Source: Nakazawaea peltata (taxonomy: Eukaryota > Ascomycota > Pichiomycetes > Alaninales > Pachysolenaceae). Taken from it: a stretch of DNA of 64,000 nucleotides. Positions within the stretch are counted from its first letter, which is position 1. Each line of letters starts with the position of its first letter. The position numbers and the translations under genes were made by a program. The stretch covers positions 747,135 to 811,134 of the forward strand of contig BCGQ01000001.1 in assembly GCA_001599355.1 (NCBI GenBank). The letters run 5' to 3'. Of the stretch, positions 56,499 through 64,000 are shown in pieces. The notes beneath the pieces were generated by a model that was not told the DNA's origin, made no database searches, and worked only from the letters and a program-made list of their open reading frames with translations.

Positions 56499-59400
56499 CT
56501 AAACCATCATCCAAGAGTCATCTGGTTCTTCAGATTCCAGATGCTCCAGTGAAGGTTCTTCTGAATAATTCAGTCTTCTACTCATAGTTAATTTCTTAGC
56601 ATATTCCAATTCCGAATAAATTGTAGATACAGCAAGACTGACCCCGTTCTCCAGACGGATCTTCTCTCCAACATCTTTAGCCTTTGATATGATCCGTTGA
56701 TCAGATATGACTTTTCTTATCAGTTTACTCAATGATGAGGAATTGAGCTTTCTCAAGGCTACCCCGCAACCAATATCGACAACTCTATTGGCGTAGAAGA
56801 ATTGATCACCGAAGAATGGTTTGATAATAGTAGGTAACCCAGCTCTTAAAGAAGCACCAGTAGTACCTGAACCACCATGATGGACAGCAGCATCTATTTG
56901 AGTGAAAAGCCAGTCATGAGGAACTGATGGTGTATTATAAATACAATCAGGTAAAGGTATTTCGACTTCTTTACTGTCAGCACTACCCAAACGATCAGAC
57001 CATCCTTTGTTCAAGATACATCTGACATCGGCATCCACTACAGCTTCAATCACAGCATTGGTAAGCAGTTTAGGATCCGATACAACAATCGATCCAAACC
57101 CAATATATACCAATTTCTTATTATCAGCTCTACTCTTTTCTATGAACTCGAGTAATGCTTCTGGAGGCTCATAACCATTTCCTTCATCAAGGAACCAATA
57201 ACCTGTGACCTTCACCCAGCTTGCAAAGTCAACACTTGGAGGGAATACAGTAGGTGATATGTTATACAAGAAAGGAACTTTGGATTGTTGTAACAAGTCC
57301 AAGTTCGTCTTTGGAAGCTTCAAAGATTCGTGTCTCCATTTATTCACTTGACCACTAATTCCCTTCCAGAAGACATTTTCAAACATCACATGGGTTAAAT
57401 AATTGTAAGAACCACCTCTTTTTTGATCGGGAACAATAAAAGCATGAGGATACGCTCTTGTTCTGGTCCAAGGCATGGTAAAAGCTCTGAAATAAGGAAT
57501 TCCAAGAGCCTCAGCGATATGAATCCCAGCCATCAGAGATGGCGATTCTATCAAGATATCAGCATCTTGACATGCCTCCCAAGAGGAAGAAAGTAAGTCG
57601 TTAATCCACCCTCTAAACTTGGAAGATGCCTCTTTTAAGAAGGAAACGCTCAAAGTACCATGTGTCACCATAAGACTCATCAATTCAGCAGGATCGCCAG
57701 CGATCTTGGCAAATTCTATCCCGTGTTTCTCTACCCAAGGTTGAAATTCTTCATGGCTAACAATCTTTACTTTGTGACCCTCCTTCAACAACTCTTTACC
57801 CAAAGATATATAAGGTTGAACATCACCACGAGATCCTATGGTCAACAATACGAATTTGTAACTCTTCTTAGGTCTCAAATCTGTCTGAACTTGGGGATTG
57901 TTGTCTAGTATTATAGGGAGATGGACTCCAGATATAGCCTTTAGTTTACTTTCGAAGAGTCTTATTCTTCCTTCAGTCAAGAATAAGTCAGATTCAGGAC
58001 TCGAATTCTCCCCATTATAAGACACAGAAACACTCTTGTCTCTCAATCTACGGTCTATCTGCTTTAAAAGCAAGATCTCACAATCGTCTCTTGCCTCTGA
58101 AGATCCAAACTCGAAAAATAACTCCTCATGTCCATGGATAACAACCACCAACCCCGAGTATCCAAACCGGAATCCTTTCTCTTTATATACATTCTCTATA
58201 TCTTCGAAGGGTAAGATCATATAAGTTCCCGTACCAAGTAATAAAGACCTATAACATATGTGATTATCTCCGATGTAGATCTTGCCGTAAATAGGTACGT
58301 TCTTGATCAAGTGGGAGTAATACGAAGAGATCAATTTCTCGTCTGAAGGTAGAGAGAAATGCTTTTGGAACCTCTCAGTTGCCAGATTACGTTCTACAAC
58401 ATCTTTAATTAAGTATGGATCCTCCAGACCCCTCTCAAGAGAGATAGGTTCAGAATAATGATGAGGAACTGCACTCCACATTTGAGATAAATTCGATACA
58501 TGAGATATTCCAGATGAGGTCATTCCAGTTACTCCTCTGATAATTCCTCGGGATATCCATCTCAGGTATCTTTTATCGTCGTTTTTGAGGTCAGTCAGTT
58601 TTACAGGCGAGCTTTCGTTGCTACTATCACTTGAGGAGGAGATATTCAGTTTGGCGTCGCCTTTCTCGTTGATGAAAATCTCTGGAATTTCGTCTAGAGC
58701 CTGAGCCTGAGCCAGAGCCTGAGCCTGAGCCAGATCCAGATCCTGAGCCAGATCCAGATCCTGAGCCAGATCCACACCCACACCCACACCCACATCCTGA
58801 CCCATTTCCAACTCCATATCCTGATCCAACTCCAAGTCCACACCCTGCTCCACACTCACAGGAATCCTCTCAACTACACTATCACTTCCAGGTGAAGGAA
58901 CCAAATTCCTCGTCGCATTCTCAATATCACGAACTACATCCTCCGCTCCATACAAAAACATCAAATGATAATCATCAACAGCATAAGTCTCGGCACTTTC
59001 TATCACCTTCAACTTCAATAGCTGAGATTTATCAAACACAGGAGTCAACTCAAGATCTAAAATGTTACCCAAAGGTGCCTTCAAAGAAACATGACTCTCC
59101 TTGTTCTTAGCGGAGAAAATATGCTTCTTCAACGTAGCTATCCAGACATTTGCCGAGTCTTCGGAGTCAGTCTCGAAAGTATATGACCGGGACTCGGTAA
59201 TAAGCCTGAATGAATGAGAATGATGCTTCAGATGACGGAAAAGGTGTCTTTCCAGTTTAGAAGTGACATGATCGATCTTGATAGCATACTGTAAATCGAT
59301 GGTTAACGTTGGGAAATACAAATCTACTGAGGAAGAATAAAGTGATAAGCTGGAATCACGAAGAACAGCCCATCTTTTCACATGACGTCTAGAATGAGGA

Positions 59401-60407
59401 GATCTTACACCTAAATTACCGTTTAAAGCCACTTTCCCCTCTTTATGAGGTAAGTAAGCAAAGAAAAGTAAATGTTTACTGGTCAAATAGAGATGTCCTT
59501 GTAATAGCACGTCTCTTAGAAGCCAACATGAGTAGTCTGCGATGAATTCCTCTCCTTCTTGGATATCGAAGACATCACATAATTTTTTCGATATGGTCAA
59601 GGCCTTACGTTTCAGGGAGAGTTGGGAGCGAGATTTGGAGTTGATTGACATTGGGGCTAGTTTTTGGATGACTGAGATTTCGAAGAGGGAGGTGTTGTCA
59701 GAATTATCGGGAGTGGAATGTTGGGAAGGAGTATTCTGTGGAGGGTTTTGGACTAAAGTAGATTCTACTGGCCCGTCTACTGGCCCTTCTCCTTCTCCTT
59801 GCTGATCATCGTCTTCCTTGTCTCCGTCTTCCTCCTCCTCCTCATCTTCTTCTTCCGCCTGATCTTCATCCTCTTCGTCTTCTTCGTTCTCCTCCGCAAT
59901 ATCCAACTCCTCAACTCCCTCCTCCACCTCTTCCACCTCCTCAACCTCCATCTCCATACCAGCATACATACTTGCCGCAGTCAATAACGTCACTATCGAT
60001 TTAGCCATAGAAGAAACAGGATGGGCAAAATCCGAGGAATTCGGATCACTCACACCAGAATCAGGCTCCACACCTCCTTTACCCAAAACCTTCCGAGATA
60101 TACTCCTCGATTCACTCCTAGACTTACTCCTCGACCGAGATCTGGACCTCGACCGGATCATATTGAAAGGCACAGAAGCCACAGCTGCAGCCGCCGCCAG
60201 CGGCAAATTTGATGTCAGTCTCAAAGAGGAACCCAAATGAAGATCTGGTGGCCTAGGCGGTGATAATGGCCTCAAAAGTGACAAAGATCGTCTATTCCTC
60301 ACCGGACTATCCCTCCTTGCTTCCAGCTCATCGGCTTTGACAGCCGGAACCGACGGGGAGCTCAGTCCACTTCTATGAGACCGAATATTGTCATATGATT
60401 GACTCAT
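56499..60407 (-). CDS. ATG26: Sterol 3-beta-glucosyltransferase Atg26/Ugt51
   Basis: 1302 residues. Transfers glucose from UDP-glucose to ergosterol; needed for pexophagy in methylotrophic yeasts. Domain order: disordered Ser/Arg and Glu/Asp-rich N-terminus, GRAM near 280, PH about 335-425, second GRAM about 680-770, and the GT28-type catalytic domain about 846-1272 with GSRGDVQPYISLGKELLKEGH, FTMPWTRTRAYPHAF and VHHGGSGTTGASLRAG. CTG at 57534-57536 (ESPS-x-MAG) aligns with Ala in S. cerevisiae. A hexamer-based coding repeat lies near residues 545-570. The frame reaches a TTG at 60428; the first ATG is at 60407. It is convergent with KOG1. Confidence 0.95.
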   Translation of the reverse strand: MSQSYDNIRSHRSGLSSPSVPAVKADELEARRDSPVRNRRSLSLLRPLSPPRPPDLHLGSSLRLTSNLPLAAAAAVASVPFNMIRSRSRSRSRSKSRSESRSISRKVLGKGGVEPDSGVSDPNSSDFAHPVSSMAKSIVTLLTAASMYAGMEMEVEEVEEVEEGVEELDIAEENEEDEEDEDQAEEEDEEEEEDGDKEDDDQQGEGEGPVDGPVESTLVQNPPQNTPSQHSTPDNSDNTSLFEISVIQKLAPMSINSKSRSQLSLKRKALTISKKLCDVFDIQEGEEFIADYSCWLLRDVLLQGHLYLTSKHLLFFAYLPHKEGKVALNGNLGVRSPHSRRHVKRWAVLRDSSLSLYSSSVDLYFPTLTIDLQYAIKIDHVTSKLERHLFRHLKHHSHSFRLITESRSYTFETDSEDSANVWIATLKKHIFSAKNKESHVSLKAPLGNILDLELTPVFDKSQLLKLKVIESAETYAVDDYHLMFLYGAEDVVRDIENATRNLVPSPGSDSVVERIPVSVEQGVDLELDQDMELEMGQDVGVGVGVDLAQDLDLAQDLDLAQAQALAQAQALDEIPEIFINEKGDAKLNISSSSDSSNESSPVKLTDLKNDDKRYLRWISRGIIRGVTGMTSSGISHVSNLSQMWSAVPHHYSEPISLERGLEDPYLIKDVVERNLATERFQKHFSLPSDEKLISSYYSHLIKNVPIYGKIYIGDNHICYRSLLLGTGTYMILPFEDIENVYKEKGFRFGYSGLVVVIHGHEELFFEFGSSEARDDCEILLLKQIDRRLRDKSVSVSYNGENSSPESDLFLTEGRIRLFESKLKAISGVHLPIILDNNPQVQTDLRPKKSYKFVLLTIGSRGDVQPYISLGKELLKEGHKVKIVSHEEFQPWVEKHGIEFAKIAGDPAELMSLMVTHGTLSVSFLKEASSKFRGWINDLLSSSWEACQDADILIESPSLMAGIHIAEALGIPYFRAFTMPWTRTRAYPHAFIVPDQKRGGSYNYLTHVMFENVFWKGISGQVNKWRHESLKLPKTNLDLLQQSKVPFLYNISPTVFPPSVDFASWVKVTGYWFLDEGNGYEPPEALLEFIEKSRADNKKLVYIGFGSIVVSDPKLLTNAVIEAVVDADVRCILNKGWSDRLGSADSKEVEIPLPDCIYNTPSVPHDWLFTQIDAAVHHGGSGTTGASLRAGLPTIIKPFFGDQFFYANRVVDIGCGVALRKLNSSSLSKLIRKVISDQRIISKAKDVGEKIRLENGVSLAVSTIYSELEYAKKLTMSRRLNYSEEPSLEHLESEEPDDSWMMV
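58696..58772 (-). repeat. Coding hexamer repeat in ATG26
   Basis: Within the ATG26 frame, GCTCAGGATCTGGATCTG-type units repeat (plus-strand CCAGAT/CCTGAG alternation). Nearly every second or third codon is CTG. Read with CUG as Ala, the tract becomes an Ala/Asp/Gln repeat (DAAQDADAAQ, then AQAQAAAQAQ) instead of a Leu-rich one. Confidence 0.85.
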
Positions 60408-60735
60408 TATTTCGTTATGGAATATCAACTATCTCTAACTCAAGCTACGCTGAAAACCCAAATCTCACAACTTCTTTACAACATGTGTCTACTCCACCAC
60501 AACTCTCTAATTAGAAGCCTCTTATCAGTAGACTAGAGATGAATCTTTACCTAATTGGGATGTATGGGAGAAAATACACGACTCATCGGGAGATTCCAAA
60601 TTTGGAAATTGTGAAGAGGTACACGACTAATTAGTCCAAAATAGGTGTTTTTGCATTATATACACTACTATATAATATTGGGGATGACTAGTTGATGGGA
60701 TGACCTGGTGAGGATGATATTTGACATAGCTGTGA
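60408..60735. other. Intergenic region ATG26/MET2
   Basis: 328 bp upstream of ATG26 and downstream of MET2. It has a repeated ACACGACT...AATT(G/A)G phrase near 60576 and 60620, and a TATATACACTACTATATAATA stretch near 60658. No gene is seen. Confidence 0.45.
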
Positions 60736-62226
60736 TTACCATTGTGCTATATCCAGTTCCAGCTCACCAAACACCGAGCTCTTCTTAATCGAAAAATCAT
60801 TTTCATCTTCTTCGTCCTCACCACCAGTAGATTCAGCATTCAATAAATCACTTAAATGCTTAGCTTCGAACTCAAGTATACAATTATTCATTTCTGCAAA
60901 TTCCAATAAAAATGCATCATGACCCTCTGGGGAATCAATTTTCTTGAAAGTTGAGTTTTTGATATTCTTGGCGATCGTTTGCTGCTCCGAAAAAGTGAAA
61001 AGACCATCCGAAGTGATTCCGATAACGAGGGTCGGTAAGTCAAGTGACAGTAACAGTTTCTCGACACTATTTTCAAACTCGGGTCTATCTCTGCATACAT
61101 CATGAGTATCGACTTTCCTTGTAATGGAAATGTAACAATTGGCATCGAATCTACTCAAGAATTTTTCACCTTGGTATCTTAAATAAGATTGAGCAGAGAA
61201 GAAATGGGGGGTTCTGTTTTTGTTTCGTAAAGGTTTGGATGTTGGAGGAGATGTGGAGAGATTAGATACCAGACTAGCAAGAGATTCCATTGAACTACGA
61301 CGAGATCCAACAGTACTGGAAGATGTTCTTCTTGGTCCGGCTCTTTGTGGAGTCCTTAACCCATCATTATGAACAGACCAATTTGTGTCATTGTGCAGTT
61401 CTGAATCAACAGCAGAGTCTCCCTCTGTCTTAGTCTTATCGGATAGCAGTTCCAGCTTTTTCATGTTTCTTCTTCCTTCTGTTCTTCCGAATTTCCTCTC
61501 CAATGAGTTTCTGGATCTATATGTTAACATTGCAGACATTCTCAGAGCACTTAAACCGTTCTTTGGAGGATCATCCAAAGGATAATATCCATCGTCATAT
61601 TTAGGATCGGAATAGATACATTGACGTTGAGCCTCATTCCATGAGATGCACCACAGTGAAGTTCTAGCACTTGTAGCACACAGTACAGCAGTCCTTACAA
61701 AATCTTTAGCCATAAAACACCATTCTAATGATAACATACCTCCCATTGAGCCACCAATGACGATGGCGATCTGTTTTACACCCAAGTATTGCTCAAGAAC
61801 AGCACGATGGATATTCACATCGTCTCTCACCGTGGTCAAGGGGAACTCTGGACCGTATAATTCGTCAGTTTCAGGATCCTTGGTCACAGGAGACAGCGAT
61901 CCATATGGAGATCCAAGTGAATTCAAACAAACGATGAAAAACTTCGAAGGATCAAACAGCTTTCCCTTACCTAAAAGAGGCCCCCACCAATCGGAGACAT
62001 CGGCCGATCCGGTCAAAGCATGACAAATCACCATACAGTTGTTCAGCTCCAGATTCAATTTACCATATGTTTGGTACAGAACAGGAACATTGAATATCAC
62101 ATCACCGCTCTCTAAAGTGACCTCTTCGATCTCGACAAATTTCTGGGAAGCCACCAATTTTGAGAAAGGGTTCTCAGGCTGGGGTTCATCCAGTGTAATT
62201 TCTTTGAATTTCAATTCCTGAGACAT
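60736..62226 (-). CDS. MET2: Homoserine O-acetyltransferase
   Basis: 496 residues. Makes O-acetylhomoserine, the acceptor for sulfide in methionine synthesis. An alpha/beta-hydrolase: ICHALTGSADVSDWWGP, the nucleophile elbow GGSMGGML, the C-terminal catalytic His in SPEGHDAFLLEF, and the yeast-type insert before FSAQSYLRYQGEKF. CTG codons coincide with Ala of S. cerevisiae Met2 at SA-x-RMSA (61543-61545), TS-x-WCISW (61654-61656) and V-x-CATSAR (61681-61683). AAACTGTGG, the Met31/Met32 core, lies about 170 bp upstream. Confidence 0.96.
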   Translation of the reverse strand: MSQELKFKEITLDEPQPENPFSKLVASQKFVEIEEVTLESGDVIFNVPVLYQTYGKLNLELNNCMVICHALTGSADVSDWWGPLLGKGKLFDPSKFFIVCLNSLGSPYGSLSPVTKDPETDELYGPEFPLTTVRDDVNIHRAVLEQYLGVKQIAIVIGGSMGGMLSLEWCFMAKDFVRTAVLCATSARTSLWCISWNEAQRQCIYSDPKYDDGYYPLDDPPKNGLSALRMSAMLTYRSRNSLERKFGRTEGRRNMKKLELLSDKTKTEGDSAVDSELHNDTNWSVHNDGLRTPQRAGPRRTSSSTVGSRRSSMESLASLVSNLSTSPPTSKPLRNKNRTPHFFSAQSYLRYQGEKFLSRFDANCYISITRKVDTHDVCRDRPEFENSVEKLLLSLDLPTLVIGITSDGLFTFSEQQTIAKNIKNSTFKKIDSPEGHDAFLLEFAEMNNCILEFEAKHLSDLLNAESTGGEDEEDENDFSIKKSSVFGELELDIAQW

Positions 62227-62467
62227 GTCGAATCGTACTAGTAACTCGTAGCCACCTGCCGATGATCTGTTTAAATATTTAAGTCCAACTCGATGATGTG
62301 ACTAATCGGCCTCGAAGTTTTCAGACTTTTTCTTACCGCCCATTTCGGCGGAGAGGTGGAGGGGGATGAAGGGAAAATTTTGTAGCTGCGGGCTCAACCA
62401 CAGTTTTTCAGGAGGAGATGAGAAGGTGTAAGAGGGCGCTTAGTAGAAGGAAGGTAAGGTATTGGAA
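62227..62467. promoter_or_regulatory. MET2 divergent promoter with Met31/32-type AAACTGTGG
   Basis: On the minus strand AAACTGTGG reads at 62406-62398, 172 bp before the MET2 ATG. This equals the Met31/Met32 recognition core of S. cerevisiae. No CACGTG was seen here. Use of the site is inferred. Confidence 0.5.
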
Positions 62468-63544
62468 ATGGGATATCCACAGGGGAACTGCCATGTTTAT
62501 GGAGGAGAGGTGGATGATTTGAAGAAACCTTTGAGTTCGTTTGAGAGACATAACTTTGTGGATAAGGTGGACATTTTGATCTCCAAGAGTTACTATGAGC
62601 TGAACAAAGAGGTGATGAATATTCCGTTTGAAAGTTATAATTTGAAGTCTACGTGTTTGGGGAATGTTTTATTGAATGATAGTGTGATTAGACTTGTTCA
62701 GCATCCGCAATTCCATGTCAAGGCTGTGATGAAGTCAGAGTTGAGTAACAATGATTTGTTTGTACTGATCTTAAAAGACACACTTTTAATCACATTATCG
62801 AAAGAGCTAAGTTGGCAAACAGGATTACAAATGAAACCGTCTTCATTCAAGAATTCCGATCAATATCAGTTCCGTTACAATTTGAATAAACCAGACTTGG
62901 CTTCTGATACTACTTTTTTGAAGATACTAAGGTTTTTCCAACTGCAGATCTCTGGTGAATATGAGATTATCATGTCTATAAGTGATGTCAATGGAAGACC
63001 TATGGTACTTTCAGATGAGCAATTATCAAAGATTGATTTGGAGATGAGAATTGGATCCCATACAGGTTCAGCTTCTAGAAACTCAATAGTCCAACCATTG
63101 GTCTCATATTTCGACAACAAAATTGTCCCAGAGAAGATGATCGTAGAACTGAATGATTCAACTTCAGCTTTAGATATGTTAGAATACTTATCTTATCTTT
63201 CGATCGATGGCTCCCAATTAACTAGCCCAGTCGACTCATTTCTATCACTGTATACAGAATCAGTTGATATATTACACAATTCTACAAAGAGAGATGATAT
63301 AGTGAAGGTTTCATATCATGCTGGATTGGTGCCTAGTTTCTACATTCAGAAATCTGTAATCCAGAATATCCCAACCGGAGGGTCATGGATTGCAATCTTA
63401 GCTCACGGAATCGAGAACGTCAACTACGGCTTTGGATTCTCGGAACATTTTTTCCATGAATCGGGCGAAAACAATACTTGTTATCTCCAGAGTGGAAACA
63501 CTTTTGTTCTTTGGGAAACTGTAGGGGGAAGAGACAGTTACTAA
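62468..63544 (+). CDS. Protein of unknown function, 358 residues
   Basis: I do not recognise a family. The frame reaches a TTG at 62462, and the first ATG is at 62468. The product is soluble in appearance with no signal peptide or membrane segment. Notable parts are RHNFVDKVDILISKSYYELNKEV near 25-45, a mixed alpha/beta middle, and a well-structured end with GGSWIAILAHGIENVNYGFGFS and SGNTFVLWETVGG, which suggests a beta-rich C-terminal domain. Codon use and length make a real gene very likely. It is divergent from MET2 and followed after about 105 bp by the PWI gene. Confidence 0.8.
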   Translation: MGYPQGNCHVYGGEVDDLKKPLSSFERHNFVDKVDILISKSYYELNKEVMNIPFESYNLKSTCLGNVLLNDSVIRLVQHPQFHVKAVMKSELSNNDLFVLILKDTLLITLSKELSWQTGLQMKPSSFKNSDQYQFRYNLNKPDLASDTTFLKILRFFQLQISGEYEIIMSISDVNGRPMVLSDEQLSKIDLEMRIGSHTGSASRNSIVQPLVSYFDNKIVPEKMIVELNDSTSALDMLEYLSYLSIDGSQLTSPVDSFLSLYTESVDILHNSTKRDDIVKVSYHAGLVPSFYIQKSVIQNIPTGGSWIAILAHGIENVNYGFGFSEHFFHESGENNTCYLQSGNTFVLWETVGGRDSY

Positions 63545-63650
63545 GAAAAAATTTTCGGGTCATAAAAAATTCTCTGTATTTAAAGGGGTGAATAGATGGA
63601 GAAGGTGAAGTGAGGGGAAGTGAAAAGAAGATCAAATTGAAGATTTCAAG

Positions 63651-64000
63651 ATGGTGATAAAGTTTCCGAAAATATTTGATCAAGAGGTGGATTTGAAGAA
63701 AGTGAATAAAGGGGTGATTTCTTCATGGATGTCACAAGAGCTCGAGACTTTGATCCCAGGAGATGACATATTAGTATCGTTTGCAGAGAACTTGTTGTAT
63801 CAGAATGACCTACCAGATATCAAGGATATTTATAGACAATTGGAAAGTTTTTTAGAAAATGACACTTTGAAGTTTACACATAAGTTGTGGTGTTTATTAA
63901 TAGATGCCCAAACCGATACTGATGGGATCCCTAAAGAGCTTATTGAGATGAGGGAAAAACAGTTGAAGGAACAGGAACTGGCCCGAATAGCTGAACAGGA
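63651..64000 (+). CDS. PWI-domain splicing factor, SRRM1-like, partial (C-terminus outside window)
   Basis: The first 116 codons of a gene cut by the window end. Residues 1-105 form a PWI domain: FPKIFDQEVDLKKVNKGVISSW, with an LxFAENLLYQ middle and LESFLENDTLKFTHKLWCLLIDAQ, then GIPKELIEMREKQLKEQE. N-terminal PWI placement is that of SRm160/SRRM1, an RNA-binding splicing co-activator. S. cerevisiae has a PWI domain only at the C-terminus of Snu71. Start is the first ATG in a purine-rich leader. Confidence 0.85.
   Translation, partial: MVIKFPKIFDQEVDLKKVNKGVISSWMSQELETLIPGDDILVSFAENLLYQNDLPDIKDIYRQLESFLENDTLKFTHKLWCLLIDAQTDTDGIPKELIEMREKQLKEQELARIAEQ

Noticed and set aside
1-64000. Serine decoding of CTG (CUG-Ser clade) as an alternative to alanine
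   Set aside because: Most informative positions (GHIAFNE, VIAEHNYG, SAARMSA, SAWCISW, FAEA, SPSAM) have Ala in homologues. Only ACO2 ADE-x-DYDK also allows Ser.
1-64000. Search for LTR retroelements, DNA transposons, CRISPR arrays or prophage-like regions
   Set aside because: I saw no long terminal repeats, integrase or transposase motifs, or spaced direct repeats. All tandem arrays are short minisatellite-type repeats.

Overview
This is nuclear DNA of a budding yeast (Saccharomycotina). Genes are dense and almost all intronless, intergenic gaps are short, tRNA genes are interspersed, and nearly every protein has a clear yeast orthologue. The one intron I can support has a yeast TACTAAC branch point. 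The most telling signal is the genetic code: CTG codons fall again and again where the protein family has alanine. The clearest is codon 145 of glucosamine-6-phosphate deaminase, in the active-site motif GHI-A-FNE. Others lie in ACO2, MET2, TOM70, ATG26 and NGS1. This points to the CUG-Ala clade (Pachysolen, Peterozyma, Nakazawaea). I do not assign a species. Every CTG should be read as Ala, not Leu or Ser.

Layout. 1-6036: PRP40 (partial), ARC19 and a DAL81/TamA-type zinc-cluster regulator. 6356-6459: a 13-bp minisatellite. 6516-20964: an N-acetylglucosamine (GlcNAc) utilisation cluster. It holds an UNC93-like transporter, NAG1 (deaminase), DAC1 (deacetylase), NGS1 (GH3-GNAT GlcNAc sensor), HXK1/NAG5 (GlcNAc kinase) and RON1/REP1 (Ndt80-family factor), with the unrelated TOM70 between NAG1 and DAC1. 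21802-25255: a MOCS2A/MoaD-like sulfur carrier, a small membrane protein and two SOU1-like reductases in the same orientation. 26003-43650: MAM33, PXL1, TVP38, ACO2, a small spliced gene, PEX20, SUR2, MHR1, a GPHR family protein and VPS39. 43774-50729: tRNA-Pro(UGG), RPT2, MSW1, tRNA-Asp(GUC), a PEBP protein, a MET4/CYS3-type bZIP and MTM1. 52123-64000: KOG1, ATG26/UGT51, MET2, an unrecognised protein and a PWI-domain gene cut by the window end.

How the genes work together. HXK1 phosphorylates GlcNAc, DAC1 deacetylates GlcNAc-6-P, and NAG1 deaminates glucosamine-6-P to fructose-6-P. NGS1 and RON1 match the sensor/acetyltransferase and DNA-binding factor known to switch on this pathway in Candida albicans and filamentous fungi. 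A 9-bp palindrome, ATGTWACAT, occurs exactly twice in each of the three promoter regions serving the transporter/NAG1, DAC1/NGS1 and HXK1. I found no perfect copy elsewhere in the window. It is a strong candidate for the operator of the regulon.

Several open reading frames run upstream of their first ATG through GTG or TTG. For these I give the ATG start.
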